Shown: positions 21,890 to 32,771 of the stretch, one piece after another
How the letters are laid out: each line of letters opens with the position of its first letter
Numbering within the stretch: the stretch's first letter is position 1
NCBI RefSeq assembly: GCF_020497125.1
Contig: NC_059080.1
Span: forward strand, 45,077,563 to 45,141,562
DNA length: 64,000 nucleotides
Source: Mauremys mutica
Taxonomy: Eukaryota > Chordata > Testudines > Geoemydidae
Reading direction: 5' to 3'
Notes under the pieces: generated by a model
Databases searched by the model: none
What the model was told of the DNA's origin: nothing
What the model saw: the letters and a program-made list of their open reading frames with translations, nothing else
Made by a program: the position numbers and the translations under genes

Positions 21890-22800
21890 TCCAAACCGGA
21901 CTCCAAGGAAGAGAAGGCAGCAGGTGGGGAGTGTGAACATGCAAAGTCCATCTCAAGGAACTCCGGTTACAGCTGAGTAACCTTCAGTTCTTCTTCAAGG
22001 GGCCGTTACACATTCCCAGGACTTCTGCAATGTCAGATCCACAGCACTCCTGCCTCTGGACTGCATGCTAGTTACACACTGACTGTCATACTGAGCCTCT
22101 AATCTGGCTGCCAGATCAAGGGAACAGGGTTTCGTAAGGGCGTATCACAAGCTGCAGGTGGCAGCGCTATAGATCTCTAAAGTTGGGGCAGGTCTAAGGT
22201 AGGCCACGGACACTGCCTTGGCCCTTGTGCAGTGTGATCCAAGCCCCATTGGGACAGGAACAGAGATCTGCTGCACCATTCCTCCACACAAAGCCTCACC
22301 CACATACACAGGCACTCTGATGCGACTGATTTCTATTCTTTCCCCAGAGGAGCTGCACAGTGTGGGTGATTTATGAACTGCTCAGACCTGTCCAGCTAGA
22401 AAGCTGAGGCTCTCCTGCTATCTAAAGCATGTAACTTTGCATCCCCTGAGTGAGGTCTAGGGAAAATATACCGGCAAGTTAATGGACTGGTTAAGTGAAA
22501 TTCTGTCACCACCTCAGAGAGGAACTGATGGTGTGGATGAAGAACCACTTTGTTTGTGGAGGGCTATAAAAGATGGGGCAGCTGTCAGAGCCTTTAGCTC
22601 ACTTGTTCTTCTAGCAGATGCCATGGTCACAAGGAAACCTGTCAACTGAAAAGTGAAACAGGGAACATTGTTCCAAAGCTCAAACAGAGCCTCCATGAGC
22701 TAAGTACCAAGACTGAGGTCCCATGTTGGGTGGGTTCTTTGACTGCAGCATAGACATTCATCAGTCCCTTCAAAAGTCTCTGTACTGCATCATGACTAAA
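21890..22800 (-). pseudogene. older DIRS fragment with tyrosine recombinase remnant
   Basis: The minus-strand frame at 22514-22696 includes FLVTMASARRTSELKALTAA, aligned with the FLVVITFARRAGEIAAL block of the DIRS recombinase at 14903-15322. The preceding sequence (LLKGLMNVYAAVKEP) also matches RFLKGLQTLYPDIKPP there. The low end (tccatctcaaggaactccgg, then gttacagctgagtaacc near 21950-21985) matches the DIRS end motif. It is much more diverged than the 14-20 kb copy and comes from another lineage or age. It stops exactly where a hAT foldback begins. Confidence 0.7.
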
Positions 22801-22801
22801 T

Positions 22802-23206
22802 CTGGGCTGTAAAGTAATTAAAAAAATGAATTGGGATTAATCGCGCTGTTAAACAATAATAGAATACTATTTATATACTGGTAAATATTTTTTGATGTTT
22901 TCCACATTTTCAATATATTGATTTTAATTACAACACAGAATACAAAGTGTACAGTGCTCACTTTATATTTATTATAATAAATATTTGCACTGTAAAAATA
23001 AAAGAAATAGTATTTTTCACGTAATACAAGTACTGTATTGCAATCTCTTTCTCATGAAAGTTGAACTTACAAATGTAGAACTGTATTTAAAAAAATCTAC
23101 ATTTATAAGTTGCACTTTCACGATAAAGAGATTCCACTATGGTACTTGTATGAGGTTACTTGAAAAATACTATTTCTTTTATCATTTTTACAGTGCAAAT
23201 ACTCAG
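22802..23206. mobile_element. small hAT foldback: two inverted 3' ends
   Basis: The left arm starts gggctgtaaagtaatt, with gattaatcgcgctgttaaac following, and runs inward as the reverse complement of a hAT 3' end. The right arm (about 23111-23205) is the same 3' end in plus orientation, forming a roughly 95-bp inverted repeat with 22975-23068 and a spacer of about 40 bp. The right arm is cut before its terminus. Sequence is AT-rich. The same family builds the 30196-35808 element. Confidence 0.75.
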
Positions 23207-26200
23207 GACACAAAGGGGAAGGTAGAGCCTGATCTAGCCTCAGACTGTGGATCTGAGGTGGCTGTATGAGAGGCAGTACCAGCCCTGATAAAGGAAGGAT
23301 TGAGCCAGGTGAGGTATTTCCCCCAGGGGAGTCGGTACATGCTCTAGGGAGGGGTTCCTGTATATCTGGGGAAGCCTGCACCTGCCAGGGAGTGGGTTTA
23401 GTAAGTTTCCCCAGAGAGGAAAACAAAAGAAGAGAAATTGGCCCAACCATCTGTGGTTTCTTTCCAGTATCTTTCTGCCCTGAGGACAATGTGTTCCATG
23501 TTGTGTGAAGGGCTTTCTGATCCGACTGTGGATCCAGGTGCTGAACCTAAGCGACTATGGTAATCATGGACCTGGGAGGGACCAATGAATCCAAGGTGAC
23601 TTCAAGTGCTTCATTGGCAACACCTCTGGAACCCAAAGCCTTGTTTCCTCAGGAATATAAGTCTTAAAAAAGGCTTTTGCCCTCCACATTGCCCCTTGAT
23701 GTGCATCTGGGTTCCAAGGCATGAGGCTGAAATTGCAGAACTGATCCATCAGTGTAAAAGCTAGTTAAAGTGGTACTGGGAATCATCTGTTCTGACAAAT
23801 CTGGGACACAGAGCTCTGGTGAGGCTCCTGGTCTGTCTGCTACTGTGGCTGGAGGGAACTGAGGTAGGCAGAACACAGCATCACCTTTTATAGCTTTACC
23901 CTCAGAACAGTCTGGAACAGAGGAGCGCTCTGACGGGCACCATTTTGAGAAGGTTCCACTGGTCCACACTGCACCACTGGCATATCCCGAGGGTGGAAAC
24001 ATGCAGAGTCCATTGGAAGACGAGTACTTAGGATTACATGGTGTGTTCGGTCGCAGGTCTCAAGGGCTTTACAGAGGTGAGAAAATACTAATTCCCACTT
24101 TACAGATGGGCTAGAACATCGAGCCAGTGCTGTCTCACCAATCTGCTCACAAGGATCAGTGTAGCAGCCCCATCTCTTCCTTCTGCTCCCAAAACCTAAG
24201 CACACTGGCTGTGCAACATGTGTTGTGGGGACACATGCTGCAGTGCTGCTGCTGAGCACAGGGCTCCAATATGGCAACTCAGATTTCTGCCATCAAGCTA
24301 GATGAGGAGGAAGTTCCCCTGCAAGAACAGCAGGCCTGAGGGGAGGCGTATGTATGAAGTCATTCTGTCCTCAGCTGCTAGCCAGGGCAGGATCGCTCCC
24401 TACAACGTGTTCTCCAGGGCGTTGGTCAGTCTCATTCTAAGTGACCCAAAGGATGGAGAAAATTCCCTAGCCAGTGGTAGATCTCACCACTTCCTCTTCC
24501 TGGTTTTCACCCTGTTGCTCCCAGTTAAGCTCCTGCACCATCTTATATAACTCCTCTCCCTGCTGCTTTCCATCCTTCATGCACCTGCACATTTCTACCA
24601 CTGACTGGCTGTCGCTTTGCTATACATATTTGTTTCTTGTAATGCTTCCTCATAACCAAACTCTCTAGCTCCTATCCCATTTTTCTGAGAGGAAGGTGCC
24701 CGGCAGCTTATGCCCTACCATAGGTTGTTCTAAGTAGGGCCCTATACTGATGGGTTACTAGATTTCTGCTCAGTGAGGCAACCTTATGTATGCAGCCCAG
24801 CAAAGCTTTGGCTTTTTTACTGCTATATTGCATTCCAAGCTCTGTCTCAATTGTTTTCCACTAATTTGCCTAGTTACTGCTGCTTTCCCATGCCCTGCAT
24901 CTCCCTCCCATGGAATATCTGTGCTTTGGATCTGCCCCCCCACCATGCAGTCACTCATTGTTTTCCCAGGATATCATATTTTATTTCCCATTTCCTCTGT
25001 GTCCCTTTGTAAGGTTCTCTCTGTCTCTCCCGGTCTATCTCTGTTTGACTCCACCCTCTCTTTAAATCATCAGCTCAGGTGTAGGTTTAGTCAAGGCCAA
25101 AGAGCACCTCAGGTTTAGTGAACAGTTCTCTTCCTTCAGCCCCTCCTGGATGATGAGAGCCAGTATAAAACAACTGACACAAACTACTAAAAAAGTGATC
25201 ATCAGTGACTCCCTTTCTCTTGGAAGTGAACTTGCTATAGCCCACTCTGAAAACACAAGTCAACATAACCAAAATAAACCCAATAGTTGATGCATAAAAT
25301 CTTCCCAACTATCTTCCTTTCTTTGACTTTCCTTTCCTAGGCCAGCTCATTGAGAAAGTAGCTACGACCAAGATCCGAAAACAGGCGACACTGGTGGTCA
25401 TCTGGGACTCTTTGCACCCAGGCGTTAGACTGGGACACAGAACAGACACCGCTCTAATGGATGAGCTCCACATCCCCAAGAGCACCTTCAGGGATATGTC
25501 CTACCTACCCTCCTCTTCAGTATTACATGGAACCACTTGGAAAGATGCCAAGACACCCTGGGCTCTGCTGCCAGCAATATACCAACAATGTTCAGCTGGA
25601 CATTTGGTTTTTTAACATGCAACCGGCACCACCACAAGGATGTTCCAGCACCTTCAAGAGATCAGCACCAGGAGAGCAGCTGACTCAAACTGAGCTCAGG
25701 CTGGGAAGAGAAAACATCCTAAGGAAATAGCTGAACCCCAAAGCACCTCCCTCCCATCCATCTGCCTTCCATTCTTAACTGCTGCTAAGCCTCCAGGTCT
25801 GTACTAACCCTGGACAAGTAGGTAGTGAGCTAAGAGACTTCTCCCCTTTCTTCCTAGGGTAACAGGCGGTATAGAAAACCCTGTGACTAGATAGACACAG
25901 GCCGCATGTATACACAATTTTTCTGTTTGCAGTATAACTAGCTTGCCCTCCATCTGTCCTCCTCAGGGGCTCCCTTCTGCTAGCAGAGATGCCTGTGTGT
26001 GTTTGGAAGATGATTACAGCTAGGTGACTAGAATCCATCCCCCAAACGCTCTTACAATCCAGTTAACAATATGATCATACCACATGGCCCCATTCTACTC
26101 CATCATCTTTATTTTTCAACCTTCTTTTAACTGAAAAAATTATTCTAAACATATACACTGAAGTATAAACCACCAATTTACAGTTCATGCTAGAAGCAGC

Positions 26201-27099
26201 AGTCCTTTCTCTGGTGTGATTTCAGTAAAAGCAGGCTTTAATTTAGAGTGCATGAGAGACAGGGATCTGAATTCAGTTTGGCAAATGGAGCTCTGGGCAC
26301 ATGGTTCCTATTAAGAATGTCCATCTGGATCTTCCACAAAGGCCCCATGCCTTTTGCATACATTTTGAATGATTTATCATGTACAATACAGAGGCAGAAG
26401 TTCTTTCTTCCTTCCTTCCCCACAACTGTTTAGAGGTGATTGTAAATCCAAGGTGGTAATCATAAACCACAAGTTTGTACAGCACTCCAGAATGCCAAGA
26501 CATTCCTAAAGTTAGACTCTAATCAAATTTATGGGGGGAAGAGTACATTATTGAACAGAATACATGATGCAAAATAATCTGCTCCCCGAGTTTACATCAT
26601 ATGTAGTCCTCAACTCCTGTGAGCTACCATGTATTTCTGTACGGAGCCTCATTTATCTCCCTAGCATGAATGACTTGTAGCACTGTGTGTGTTCACAAGA
26701 GAACATAAAATGTTATACTTTTCAGGAGTCCCTTTCTTACAAAACAGCATCGGCACTAATCAAACACCCACTGTTTTCTCATAGGTTTGTTAATAGGCAT
26801 TTGTGTTGTGCAGTCCAGCACACACCTTCTGATTTGTATTTTAACTGATCCAGCTGATACCAGGAGTTTTAAATGGACACTGATGTGACACAAATCTTTT
26901 CTACAGTGTTTCTACCTCTACACAAGATTGTTAAAACTGAATACTAAGGTCAAATTCACTGTTCCCCAGTACTGCTTTTGGTGATCTTTCTGCAAACCAC
27001 TTATGGTTCATTCAGTAAAACAAAACTGCTCAGTTTCAGTTTCCCTGCAGCACATGGTCCTGTGGTGTATCCAGCATGGCAGAAGGGTACATTTTAGAG
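23207..27099. other. intronic sequence, nothing assigned
   Basis: No gene or confidently named repeat. Open frames of up to 129 codons (23888-24277, minus) have no recognisable domain. Parts of 23.2-24.3 kb might be a decayed continuation of the DIRS fragment interrupted by the foldback, but no DIRS gag motif could be read. Confidence 0.35.
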
Positions 27100-27850
27100 C
27101 AGGGACGGGCAAAGTTTTTGGCCTGAGGGCCGCATCGGGTTTCGGAAATTGTATGGAGACTGTGCCTCCCCAAACAGCCAGGCATGGCCCAGCCCCTGCC
27201 CCCTATCCACCCCCAACCCCCGCTTCTCGCCCCCCCCCCTGGACCCCTGCCCCATCAACCCCCCCACCCCCCGGTTCCCTGACCATCCCGGAACACCCAC
27301 CCCTGACTGCCCCCTGCTGCCCCATCCAACCCCTCGTCTGATTCCTGACTGCCCCCCAGGGACTCCTGCCCCATCCAGCCACCCCTTCTCCCTGTCCCCT
27401 GACTGCCCCTGGAACCCATCCCCCAACTGCCCCCCGCCGCCCCATCCAACCCACCCTCTCCTTCCTGACTGCCCGCTCCTCCCCCCCCGGGACCCCTGCT
27501 CCCATTCAACCCCCCGTTCCCTGCCCTCTGACCGCCCCGCTCCCTGACCACCACCCCAAACTCCCCTGACCTCTCTCCAACACCCCTGCTCCCTGCCTCC
27601 TTATTGTGCTGCCTGGAGCACCTGTGGCTACTGGCTGCCCAGCTGGAGACAGCCACGCACCGCGCAGCACAGAGCACCGGGTCAGGCCCCGGCTCTGCAG
27701 CTGTGCTGTCCCAGGAACTCGCAGCCCCGCCGCCCAGAGTATTGCACCAGCGGTGGGGCGAGCTGAGGCTGCGCAGGAGGGGCCAAGAGCTAGCCTCCCG
27801 GGCCAGGAGCTCAGGGGCCGGGCACACGCCACTGGACAGTTCTGAACTGC
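27100..27850. mobile_element. hAT-like element fragment with C-rich tandem tract
   Basis: Begins cagggacgggcaaagttttt-ggcctgagggccgcatc, a hAT-type terminus common in reptile genomes. About 27190-27540 is a C-rich array (cccctgccccatccaacccc, ccctgactgccccc types), followed by a GC-rich unique part to about 27850. No matching right terminus or target duplication was found, so it is taken as truncated. Confidence 0.55.
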
Positions 27851-28454
27851 TGAAGTGTGCTCAGTAAATGTCCCCAGAATTGGGCATCTTGAGAGGTGTG
27901 TGCGCAAGAGTGGGGAGTTAAGAGTCCCCTGTTGGTCCAGCAGAACCCAGATCTGTTGACCTTTGGGGCATGGGATAAACACATTTCTCTTGGCTGGTGC
28001 TCAGAGTTTTAGCTTTAGCAGACACGTGAGCTCTGTTGTTAACTAATTCTGTGTGCTTGCTTTAGTGTCTGTACAGCAGCCACAGACAGGTTAAAACAAT
28101 GAAAAATAAACAAGCACCAGGCCCTGGGGTTTCTGCAGGCTGCCCTTTCGTACTGAAGACGACAGCTGTGGACTACCTTTTCTAGAATTCCACAGGCCAC
28201 AGACCACAGTGCAGCGGTCACGCCTATAGAAACATTTGCACTTCACAACCAACCCGTTACCACATCCAACACTGGGCAGAAGATGGATGTCATTGTATAT
28301 TATGACTTGTCAAGCACATGGAGTTCAGCTTCCTAGCCAGAGCCATAAAGATACTAAGAAAAATATTCTCCTCAATGTATTATTTTTGGATTTCGCAACA
28401 GCTAGTGGTCTGTCTCTCAGAACAGTAAGGTGGCAGGAGGTGAGGGAAGCTCAC

Positions 28455-28560
28455 CTTTGATGATGCTGAGGATTTCTTGGACTTTGTGTGGCTCGTTGCG
28501 GTCTGGCCTGCAGCTCGGTGTGATCTCCAGCACGTAATCAGGACCATACTTTGTGAAAAA
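28455..28560 (-). CDS. HDAC8: HDAC8 coding exon (residues 336-371)
   Basis: The 106-nt exon begins [17 protein letters not shown] after a pyrimidine-rich CCCTTTCCCTGCAG acceptor and ends with IIK plus the first base of a Gly codon at a GTGAGC donor. It encodes the C-terminal helical part of the deacetylase fold ([19 protein letters not shown]), which is diagnostic for HDAC8. Differences from human by recall cluster here: Lys for Ala after FFT, and several changes in the last helix (KVQEILSII against RIQQILNYI). Those changes are conservative and lie on the surface end of the protein by inference. Flanking introns are 28.3 kb upstream and 20.6 kb downstream, both repeat-rich. Confidence 0.97.
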
Positions 28561-30187
28561 CTGCAGGGAAAGGGAAATCAGCAAAGTCGTCACTGTGCAG
28601 GGCAGAAATGGTTTGGGTGAGGTTCAAGGAGAACTGTCCTGAAAACAATGCAGTAGGCGGAAGCATCTGAGGTGGGACTAGGGTAGTAAAGAGACTCCCA
28701 TCCTTGTTGTTCGCTAGGTTCCAAGTGTGCTCCTGATATCCCAAAGAAAGAGCTTTTGTCTCTCTCTAATTTAGTGCTATTTCCCCATCTCTATTAAGGA
28801 GATGGAGTTTCTTCCCAGCTTTACCACTGATCCACTCATCTGTAAAATACCTCTTCCCCTCCAAGGTGGCTCACATAACTTAATTAATTAATGCATGTGT
28901 TACGGAGCTTCTACCTGCTTGAACTCTAACAATTCAAGTTCCATATATGAGCCATATTTTACAGCACTGCAGCTGTGAATACAATTTTATTTGTCATCCC
29001 CCATGGCACATACGGCAAATCCATTTAGCATTGTTATATCACACACATGGGTACCTGCACACCTTCCCGTATTAAATGAGAACACACAATGAAATCAACA
29101 CTCTGGCTGGATTTCCTTGTGCTAGAGTGGTGACACTTTGAACCCACCCCCCTGCACAGCTCTAACACAATACATTCTTTCACTGGCATCCCTGCACACT
29201 GGGAAGGTGCTACATCAGATAGGAAATACAGTAAGGAACAGGGCTATGCACAAGGCTGTTAACATACCTCTCCATACAACGTGCTACAGATGTGCAACTA
29301 AGTCTATAGGAGAAAAACTGCAGTTTTTTATATTAATACAGAATACCATAAATTATTGCATGAGCACACAATACTGAGCACAGAACCAGCACATGGGAGG
29401 TTTTAAAAATTCAGCTGGTTTTGAGTTAAGTGTGTTAAAAAAATGTATACATTTGAATTTAAACTTAGCCTAAAAGATTGGCCAGTTTACGAGAAAGTAA
29501 TTAAGCATGCAGGAATCAGGCTTATTCTATAAAATTAAGGGAAAGCCAAACTAGCTGTACTTCCCCATGTGATTAAATGATACACAGGGGGAATATAGGA
29601 AAGGTGTCATTTGGCAGCTCCAGCAGCTGAGATCCCCTGTTTATCTACAAATACGTACAGCACAGGCAGCAGCTGTGAAAGCTTTCCCCCATTGAGCCAA
29701 TAACGTGCTTCAATTCTGATGATCAGCAACCATCTCCAGGAGAGGAGAAGAGAAATCTCCATAGCTCAGTTAGTTCTTAACTTTCTTGGCAGCCTTGGCA
29801 AGAAGTGCCAATTGTGACAACAAATTTTGACATGGACCCCTGTTCCCTAGGACATAGCTTCCAGATCACATAGACCAGACACTCAACACACAGCTAAGAC
29901 TTCATTCAGTTCATTATTGACTTGGGTGGGATTTGAGTCTGTGACAGAGTTGAAAGGTTTTGTTTCTGGTTTCCACTCTCCTAAAACTATCCACGTACGG
30001 GTGCTATGATTGAGGAACACAAATATGGGTAACTGTGTTCTAAGAGAAGTGCTGGATGGCTTTACAGTGGAACAGTATTGGAGTTGTTTATTTAACCCTC
30101 CATTAAAGGATAAATATCGTATTTCAGAGGAAGTTGCAGCATATCTTTCATCATTTCATGCCCTCATTTCAGCCCATAAAACAATAC
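28561..30187. other. intronic sequence, nothing assigned
   Basis: AT-rich intron of HDAC8 upstream of its 28455-28560 exon. No repeat or gene recognised; open frames are short. Confidence 0.4.
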
Positions 30188-30517
30188 AAAAGGACTAGGG
30201 CTGTCAAGTGATTAAAAAAAAATAGAATACCATTTATTTAAATATTTTGGATGTTTTCTACATTTTCAAATATATTGATTTCAATTACAACATGGAATAC
30301 AAAGTATACAGTGCTCACTTTATATTTATTTTTTATTACAAATATTTGCACTGTAAGAAACAAAAGAAATTGTATTTTTCAATTCACCTAACACAAGTAT
30401 TGTAGTGCAATCTCTATCATGAAAGTTGAACATACAAATGTAGAATTATGTACAAAAAATAACTGCATTCAAAAATAAAACAATGCAAAGTTTTAGAGCC
30501 TACAAGGCTACTTAGTC

Positions 30518-30970
30518 CTACTTCTTGTTCAGCCAATTGCTCAAACAAGTTTGGTTACAATTTGCAGGAGATAATGCTGCCTGCTTCTTGTTTACAACAT
30601 CAACTGAAAATGACAACAGGCATTCGCATGGCACTGTTGTAGCTGGTGTCACAAGATATTTACGTGCCAGATGCACTAAAGATTCATATGTCCTTTCATG
30701 CTTCATCCATCCTTCGAGGATTTGCATCCATTTTCTGCTCGATAATGATCCAAAGCAGAGAGGACTGACATGTTCATTTTCATCATCATGAGTCAGATGC
30801 CACCAGCAGAAGGCTGGCTTTCTTTTTTGGTGGTTTGGGTTCTATAGTTTCCGCATCGGAGTGTTGCTCTTTTAAGACTTCTGAAAGCATGCTCCACACC
30901 TTGTCCCTCTCAGATTTTGGAAGGCACTTCAGATTCTTAAATCTTGGATTGAGTGCTGTAGTTAGTTTCA
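30518..30970 (-). pseudogene. hAT transposase C-terminal remnant (copy 1)
   Basis: Reads TALNPRFKNLKCLPKSERDK (about 30890-30960), then HLARKYLVTPATTVPCECLL and VVNKKQAALSP, the hAT dimerisation domain of ZBED/hAT-type transposases. The usual P-x-ER core is altered to PCECLL. A further piece of the same gene (YDPAHVRFKTTF, EGTNVRFL) lies on the other side of the Harbinger at about 35041-35228, confirming that the Harbinger split it. Broken by stops and the insertion. Confidence 0.75.
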
Positions 30971-31323
30971 GGCTATGGCTACACTTACGGTTTGCAGCGC
31001 TGGTAGTTTGCAGCGCTGGTCATCCAGCTGTGCAGGGCCAGCGCTGCAGTGTGGCCACACTGACAGCTACCAGCGCTGCAGTGTGGCCACATTGGCAGCA
31101 TTTCCAGCGCTGTACTGAGAGGTGCATTGTGGGCAGCTATCCCACAGAGCACCTCATCCCGTTTTGGCGCCGTTTTGGCGCTGAGTATTGTGGGAAGGGG
31201 AAGGAAGTGTGTGGGTCATTCCGCTTCCTGTTCCAACGCCCCGTGGTGCATCGCTTCACTTCCCAGCAGTCACACTTTCGCCGTCCACGTTTCTTGCCAT
31301 TTGTGAGTGCAGCACGCTGTGAA

Positions 31324-32565
31324 ATGGAGCCTGAGCTGCTGAGGAATTTGCTGCTGACTGTCGCCAGCACATCACGTTTGGCAGTTGAGCTATTCCTTCA
31401 GCTCCAAAGTGACAGTGAGGATTCCGATGATGATATGGATTTGCCTAAAGCGGGTGACATGAAATTGCTTGTGGCGGTAACAGAAATGCTCAGCACCGTG
31501 GAACGCCGCTTTTGGGCTCGTGAGACAAGCAGTGAGTGGTGGGATCACATTGTCATGGAAGTCTGGGATGACGAGCAGTGGCTGCAGAACTTTCGTATGA
31601 GAAAAGCCACTTTCATGGGACTGTGTGCTGAGCTCGCCCCCACCCTGCGGCGCAAGGACACAAGATTGAGAGCTGCCCTGACGGTGGAAAAGCGGGTGGC
31701 TATTGCAATGTGGAAGCTGGCAACTCCAGACAGCTACCGGTCGGTTGGGAACCAGTTTGGGGTGGGAAAGTCGACCGTTGGAATCGTGTTGATGCAAGTT
31801 TGCAGGGCCATTAATCGCATCCTGCTGAGGAGAACCGTGACTGTGGGGAACGTGCAGGACATTGTGGATGGCTTTTCAGAAATGGGTTTCCCTAACTGTG
31901 GAGGGGCAATAGATGGGACGCATATTCCTATTCTGGCACCACCCCACCTAGCCTACGAGTACATTAATCGCAAGGGGTATTTCTCTATGGTTCTCCAGGC
32001 GCTTGTGGATCACCGTGGACGTTTCATTGATATTTACACAGGCTGGCCTGGAAAAGTGCATGATGCACGCATCTTTCGGAACAGTGGCCTGTTCAGGAAA
32101 ATGCAGGAAGGTACATTTTTCCCAGACCGAAAGATCACAGTAAGGGACGTTGAAATGCCCATTGTGATCCTTGGGGACCCCGCTTACCCATTAATGCCTT
32201 GGCTCATGAAACCATATACAGGGAAGCTGAACAGGAGCCAGGACCGTTTCAACTACAGGCTGAGCCGATGCCGAATGACTGTGGAGTGTGCTTTTGGCTG
32301 TTTAAAAGCTCGCTGGAGATGTCTATATGGGAAGCTAGACTTGGGGGAAAGCAGCATCCCTGCGGTTATATCCGCGTGCTGTACCCTCCATAATATTTGT
32401 GAAGGGAAGGGTGAAGCATTCAGCCAGGCATGGACCAACGAGGTGCAAGTCCTGGAGGCTGAATTTGCACAGCCAGACAGCAGGGCTACTAGAGACGCCC
32501 ACCACAGGGCAACAAGGATTAGGGATGCCTTGAGGGAGAAATTTGAGGCTGAAAGCCAACAGTAA
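31324..32565 (+). CDS. Harbinger DDE transposase (HARBI1-like), 413 aa
   Basis: Uninterrupted frame from ATG at 31324 (MEPELLRNLLLTVASTSR) to TAA. It has an acidic N-terminal stretch (DSEDSDDDMD), a helix-turn-helix-like block (YRSVGNQFGVGKSTVGIVL) and the DDE nuclease: GGAIDGTHIPI (first Asp), VILGDPAYPLMPWLM (second Asp) and RMTVECAFGCLKARW (Glu). Length is in the family range. These enzymes cut and paste Harbinger DNA and need a Myb-like partner for DNA binding and nuclear entry. The open frame extends upstream to 30835, but that part crosses the transposon end into hAT DNA, so the later ATG is chosen. Codons show no stop or frameshift, unlike the other mobile genes here. Confidence 0.9.
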   Translation: MEPELLRNLLLTVASTSRLAVELFLQLQSDSEDSDDDMDLPKAGDMKLLVAVTEMLSTVERRFWARETSSEWWDHIVMEVWDDEQWLQNFRMRKATFMGLCAELAPTLRRKDTRLRAALTVEKRVAIAMWKLATPDSYRSVGNQFGVGKSTVGIVLMQVCRAINRILLRRTVTVGNVQDIVDGFSEMGFPNCGGAIDGTHIPILAPPHLAYEYINRKGYFSMVLQALVDHRGRFIDIYTGWPGKVHDARIFRNSGLFRKMQEGTFFPDRKITVRDVEMPIVILGDPAYPLMPWLMKPYTGKLNRSQDRFNYRLSRCRMTVECAFGCLKARWRCLYGKLDLGESSIPAVISACCTLHNICEGKGEAFSQAWTNEVQVLEAEFAQPDSRATRDAHHRATRIRDALREKFEAESQQ

Positions 32566-32771
32566 TGTTTTTTTGCCTTGACCAGGAGTGACGTGCACTG
32601 GTTACAGTGCTTTTAAGTGCCTGTGTTTTCCTTGATGTTTGTTACCTGTGTTTTAATTGGGGTTTGTTATCTTTCACTTTATGCAATAATAAAAACTGAT
32701 TCATAATCAAAAATCATTTATTTAAAAAAAGGAAGTACACGGGCAGGGGGGTTGGTTGTTGAACTGTACAT

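Noticed and set aside
30835..31323. Upstream extension of the transposase frame to a 576-codon ORF
   Set aside because: The extra codons run through the Harbinger terminal repeat and into hAT DNA; the ATG at 31324 fits the family start and leaves the leader non-coding.
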